A program made the position numbers and the translations under genes. A stretch of DNA of 64,000 nt from Mucilaginibacter jinjuensis (GTDB lineage Bacteria > Bacteroidota > Bacteroidia > Sphingobacteriales > Sphingobacteriaceae). The notes beneath the pieces were generated by a model. It saw only the letters and a program-made list of their open reading frames with translations, had not been told where the DNA came from and searched no databases. Positions 60,704 through 64,000 of the stretch are shown piece by piece (positions within the stretch are counted from its first letter, which is position 1; each line of letters starts with the position of its first letter). The stretch is from NCBI RefSeq assembly GCF_028596025.1, contig NZ_CP117167.1:1860001-1924000 (forward strand), written 5' to 3'.

Positions 60704-61699
60704 TTATGGGGATACCCGCTTTTTCCGTGAAGCCGGGCCGGTATTTACCTGTTCTACACGGTTGTTAATGGTCATCAGGTTTTTATCCAGTTCTTCGGCG
60801 CTGGCTTTGAGCATGTTTAAGGCTTTCTCAAAATACTCGTAGCCTGTCAAGTCGCCTTCGAGTGTATTTACAATCCCTATAATGTTTGCAATTGGCTTGC
60901 GGATGATGTGTGAGTTGATAAAAGCAATCTCATCTAGATGTTTGTTTTTGAGGTGGATCTGCTCTTCATCCCGTTTTTGCCCGGTAATATCCTGAAAGTA
61001 AATAGTTAAGCCGCTTGCGCCGGGATAAACAGTTATGCAAAGCCATTTGTCGTAATGTTCGAGATAAATTTCAAAGGTCGATCGCTCGCCGGTATCCATG
61101 GCGTGGCTTAAGCGTTTAAAAAGGTCATGAGTTTTACCATGCGGGCAAACCTTCCAGAACAGTTTATTGATTGCCTTCTGTTTAGAGATGTTAAATGTGC
61201 TTTCGGCTTCTTTATTCCAGTAGGTTATGCGCCAATCCCTGTTAACGGTTATAAAGCCGTCTGTGATGCTTTCTAAGGTTTGATAAACCTGCGTCCATGC
61301 TTCGGTTATTTTTTGATCCTTGAGGCTTTGTTCGGTCACGTCGTTAATCAATACCATGCGGCATTCCCTGTTATGAAACATGATGCGGTACGAGGTGATC
61401 TGCACGTGCATTAGTGTACCATCTTTTTTAACGTGGGTAATGTTTTTAGCAACTGTTTCGCTATGCCTGATGCGTTTAATCAGGTCCTTCATACTTTCAT
61501 GCTCTTCAAGTGGCCTGATATCTGCCAGTGTGATCTGCATAAATTCCTGGTAACTATAGCCGTAATGATTTATGGCTGCTTCATTGACCTGTAGAAAACG
61601 CAGCGTTTCAACCTCCACAATCCACATGGGCTGGGGGTTTTGATGAAACAGAATTTCGAAGCTGATATCGCCTTCGTTTATGGCTAATTCCTCACTCAT
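60704..61699 (-). CDS. PAS-domain signalling protein with HisKA-like helix, no ATPase domain
   Basis: A 331-residue cytosolic protein. PAS 1 spans about 13-125 (QPMWIVEVETLRFLQVNEAAINHYGYS ... split; VKKDGTLMHVQITSY) and PAS 2 about 135-245 (TLESITDGFITVNRDWRITYWN, LTIYFQDITGQKRDEEQI). Then comes a helix AFINSHIIRKPIANIIGIV, like a HisKA box with His264, and a second helix, but the protein ends without N, G1 or G2 boxes. So it cannot phosphorylate itself; it may be a phosphorylation target, a dimer partner or a decayed kinase. No partner gene adjoins it. Confidence 0.8.
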   Translation of the reverse strand: MSEELAINEGDISFEILFHQNPQPMWIVEVETLRFLQVNEAAINHYGYSYQEFMQITLADIRPLEEHESMKDLIKRIRHSETVAKNITHVKKDGTLMHVQITSYRIMFHNRECRMVLINDVTEQSLKDQKITEAWTQVYQTLESITDGFITVNRDWRITYWNKEAESTFNISKQKAINKLFWKVCPHGKTHDLFKRLSHAMDTGERSTFEIYLEHYDKWLCITVYPGASGLTIYFQDITGQKRDEEQIHLKNKHLDEIAFINSHIIRKPIANIIGIVNTLEGDLTGYEYFEKALNMLKASAEELDKNLMTINNRVEQVNTGPASRKKRVSP

Positions 61700-61872
61700 T
61701 GGGCTATTAAGATAATGCAGTTTGTAAACTGTGGTTTCGGCTAAAAATTGTATGAATAAGCTTTAAAATGAGAGGCTGGTTTTAAGGCTTAGTATAAAGT
61801 TAATTTCATTTATTTAGATAACAAAGTAAATATAAATATGTGTTTAAACGTTTGAAAAATAGTTGAATACAA

Positions 61873-61903
61873 AAATGCCCGTACATACTATGCACGGGCG
61901 TTT
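61873..61903 (-). terminator. Terminator after the TonB receptor gene
   Basis: Stem AATGCCCGT / ACGGGCGTT (9 bp with one wobble, 11-nt loop) followed on the reverse strand by a TTTTTG tract, 18 bp past the stop codon. Confidence 0.75.
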
Positions 61904-61920
61904 CTATTATTAAGAAATAC

Positions 61921-64000
61921 TTATAATTTTATACCGAAGCCTATGTTAAATGTACGTCCGTCGGCCGGTAAAATACCGGGGCCAGGGTACATATTAATAC
62001 GGCGGGTAAAATATTTGGCGTTAAGGATGTTGTTCATACTTGCGGTGATGTGATAATGCTGCAAAAAGCTGTAGTTAAATGAAGCATCAAACACGTGATA
62101 AGCAGGTACCAAACCACTTGCCCCGGTAGGGTTAAATTTGGTGTTGTTGGCATCGCTGTAGTTTTTGCCTACATAACTGTATTGCAATGTGCCGGTAACA
62201 TGCTTATTTAAATAAGTTAGGCCTGCACGATCAATCCACTCGGGGGTACCTTCGGCATAGTTGCCCACCAACGAAATATTAGTTGTGCCTTGTGTTATAG
62301 AACCACTGGTATAGCGGGCATGATCGTAACTTAAAGAGTTAAACAATCGCAAATCGCTTGGTGATGAGTGGTTAAACGAACGCAGTAAAGAAACTTCGCC
62401 AAAAGCCTCAATCCCTTTAGCTACTGCATTACCAATGTTGGTAGTATACAGGTAGGTTTGGTTACTGGTGTTGGTTTCGGTTAGGTTACCTACGCGATTG
62501 CCGTAGTACACATAAAAGAAATCCACATCATAGTTAAAGATGTAACCTGCATGGCCGCGGTAACCCAGGTCTGCGCTATAACCTTTACTGTCTTTCAGGT
62601 TAGGGTTTATCACCCCTAATTGATCTGCGGGGGTAACGTTGGCATAAATATAAGGGCGGTAAGCCTGCGAAATATTACCATAAAACTGGCTCAATTTTGT
62701 AAGTTGATATTGTAAACCTGTACCAAACAGCGGAAAGTTACGGTTTGATTGGTAGTTTACCGGGAAAGTAGCATTCAGGATCACACCGCTCATATCCGTC
62801 TTAATACTTTCGTACCTAAAACCCGGTGTAACCGAGAACTTAGAGGTGATGTTGAACACGTTTTCGGCAAATACGGCATAGTTGTCGGTGTGCAAATCCA
62901 GATCAATACCGTAGGGTTTTACCAGACTCAGATCGAAATCTGATGCCGTAGTACCGGTGCCTTTTTGGTCGCGGGTAGTGGTTTCTGTAAAGTAACGTAC
63001 GCCTGCGGTGAAGGTACTTTTAAGGTTACCCAGTTGATAGCTATGCAGTAAGCGCGCTTCTGTGGTGAAGCCTTTATAATAATCACGGTCAACCTGGCGT
63101 GGGTTGTAGTTGTCTGTTTTGGTGTTGATGGTATCAGGCACATTGGCATTAGCGATAAACTGTACGCTGTTACGCTGTCCCCAAAGCAGGTGCGAAGTAA
63201 CCTCGAGTTTAGTATTCGGGCTGAAATTGTAGTTGAATATCAGCGCAGGGATATTGATCTCGGGATTAAAGAAGTTACGTGCCCGGGTAGATTGCCTGTT
63301 ATCTGCATCAAACTGCGCATCGGTTAAACCACCTGCAATTTGCTGGCGGTAATTCATCCGCGAAAATTCGAATGTTAAGCTTCCCTGCGGGTTAAACTGG
63401 TATTTTAAGTGCGCATAAAAAGCCTGATAGTTAAATGCAGCATTAGGCCGCCAGCCATCCCCGGTACGGCTGGAGTAATAAGCATAATAGCTCACCTTGC
63501 CGCTTGTGCCGCTAATGGCATTGTAAGAGTTGAAGAACTTGTTCGATCCCGCAGTTTGCTCGCTTTCTACACCGAACTTTTTGGTGCTATCCGGTTCTTT
63601 CATCTTTAAATTCACCATCCCGCCAAACTGACTGCCAAATTGCAAAGCTGCTGAGCCGCGCACGATCTGGATTTCTTGTACACCCTGCATAGGAGGCGTG
63701 TAATGATCTTCGGGGTAGCCAAACATGTCTGAGTTGGTGTTATATCCGTTCTGCCTCATATTGGTCTCTATAGAACGATGGGTGTCTGTGCCCCGAGTGC
63801 CAATGTTGAGTTGGAGACCGGCTCCGTCCATTTCCCAAATGTTTACGCCGGGCACCTGGGCAAATATCATCCGGGCATTATTGGTAGCCAGGTTGGCTTT
63901 GCCATCGGTGGGAGTAATGCTAAAAGTTCTTTTCCCTGCAAAAATATTAGTACCGCTTACATCGGCCAGGTGTTTAATGCGGCTTTCGCGTATCTGTACG
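61921..64000 (-). CDS. fecA: TonB-dependent receptor, FecA-like (5' end outside window)
   Basis: Outer membrane iron-siderophore or ferric citrate receptor. The frame runs off the right edge, so the signal peptide and any carboxypeptidase-like N-domain are missing. Visible are the plug domain (SRIKHLADVSGTNIFAGKRT, ARMIFAQVPGVNIWEMDGAG, LNIGTRGTDTHRS, RQNGYNTNSDMFGYPEDHYT, EIQIVRGSAALQFGSQFGG) and the barrel ending DGRTFNIGFGIKL. GYPEDHYTPP and LQFGSQFGGM resemble FecA more than siderophore receptors. No ECF sigma/FecR pair is next to it in the window. The internal ATG at 63870 is not the true start. Confidence 0.9.
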   Translation of the reverse strand, partial: VQIRESRIKHLADVSGTNIFAGKRTFSITPTDGKANLATNNARMIFAQVPGVNIWEMDGAGLQLNIGTRGTDTHRSIETNMRQNGYNTNSDMFGYPEDHYTPPMQGVQEIQIVRGSAALQFGSQFGGMVNLKMKEPDSTKKFGVESEQTAGSNKFFNSYNAISGTSGKVSYYAYYSSRTGDGWRPNAAFNYQAFYAHLKYQFNPQGSLTFEFSRMNYRQQIAGGLTDAQFDADNRQSTRARNFFNPEINIPALIFNYNFSPNTKLEVTSHLLWGQRNSVQFIANANVPDTINTKTDNYNPRQVDRDYYKGFTTEARLLHSYQLGNLKSTFTAGVRYFTETTTRDQKGTGTTASDFDLSLVKPYGIDLDLHTDNYAVFAENVFNITSKFSVTPGFRYESIKTDMSGVILNATFPVNYQSNRNFPLFGTGLQYQLTKLSQFYGNISQAYRPYIYANVTPADQLGVINPNLKDSKGYSADLGYRGHAGYIFNYDVDFFYVYYGNRVGNLTETNTSNQTYLYTTNIGNAVAKGIEAFGEVSLLRSFNHSSPSDLRLFNSLSYDHARYTSGSITQGTTNISLVGNYAEGTPEWIDRAGLTYLNKHVTGTLQYSYVGKNYSDANNTKFNPTGASGLVPAYHVFDASFNYSFLQHYHITASMNNILNAKYFTRRINMYPGPGILPADGRTFNIGFGIKL

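Overview
The window looks like a housekeeping stretch of a Bacteroidetes chromosome, most likely a member of the Sphingobacteriaceae (Mucilaginibacter or Pedobacter type). Reasons: -7 promoter elements of the TAnnTTTG type stand before many genes; few genes have strong Shine-Dalgarno sequences; and the gene content fits (a BshB1 bacillithiol deacetylase, M13 peptidases, a DUF4294 protein, a NamZ/DUF1343 protein, an MnmD methyltransferase, an ECF sigma factor followed by a membrane-anchored beta-barrel protein, and a FecA-like TonB receptor). The genus is an inference. I saw no tRNA, rRNA, insertion sequence, prophage, CRISPR array or plasmid function.

Layout. 1-3.1 kb: end of the nuo operon (nuoM tail, nuoN), then an ammonium transporter. 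3.1-10 kb: a repeat-filled spacer, a long PurF-like amidotransferase, a LysE-type exporter and two FucP/GluP-type sugar permeases. 10-15.3 kb: dCMP deaminase, cytidylate kinase, ArfB ribosome rescue factor, LpxR-like outer membrane protein and Lon. 15.7-22.5 kb: a secreted TPR protein, gpmI with an overlapping lipoprotein, nadC-plsY-M48 lipoprotein operon and pabB. 22.7-29.8 kb: purA, a Fur-family regulator, a bifunctional Rel protein, a DUF4294-GPx-bshB1 operon and an HD hydrolase. 30-41 kb: lysine aminotransferase, a PLP desulfhydrase-like enzyme, an outer membrane protein, RluD-type synthase, class IV aminotransferase, DUF3050 protein, fmt, NamZ and a LolC/E-type permease. 41-49 kb: ECF sigma factor with its membrane partner, mazG, mnmD, a persulfide-dioxygenase/rhodanese fusion, and two secreted proteins, one a probable pseudo-peptidase. 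49-64 kb: two tandem M13 peptidases, valS, a hybrid histidine kinase, a lone HsdR-N-type nuclease domain, holA, a PAS protein and a FecA-like receptor cut by the window end.

The genes mostly serve separate core functions: nucleotide supply (purF, purA, cmk, dCMP deaminase, mazG), translation quality (arfB, valS, fmt, mnmD, rluD-type), stress control (lon, rel, fur, bacillithiol, persulfide handling) and envelope work (lpxR, lol-type, M13, M48, namZ, fecA).

The most unusual content lies between the genes. There are at least three kinds of dispersed repeat: (1) palindromic elements of about 80-130 bp bounded by GTCAT...ATGAC; (2) inverted 'word' repeats in which one arm has almost no C and the other almost no G, each spacer using its own word, with one such repeat inside the coding sequence of mnmD; (3) an element of about 97 bp centred on TTCCCCTAATTTAGGGGAA, present twice with a partial third copy. 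A second theme is a group of genes whose start codon lies only 4-6 nt after the -7 element, suggesting leaderless or nearly leaderless mRNAs; gpmI and pabB share the identical junction TTTGCACCGTG.
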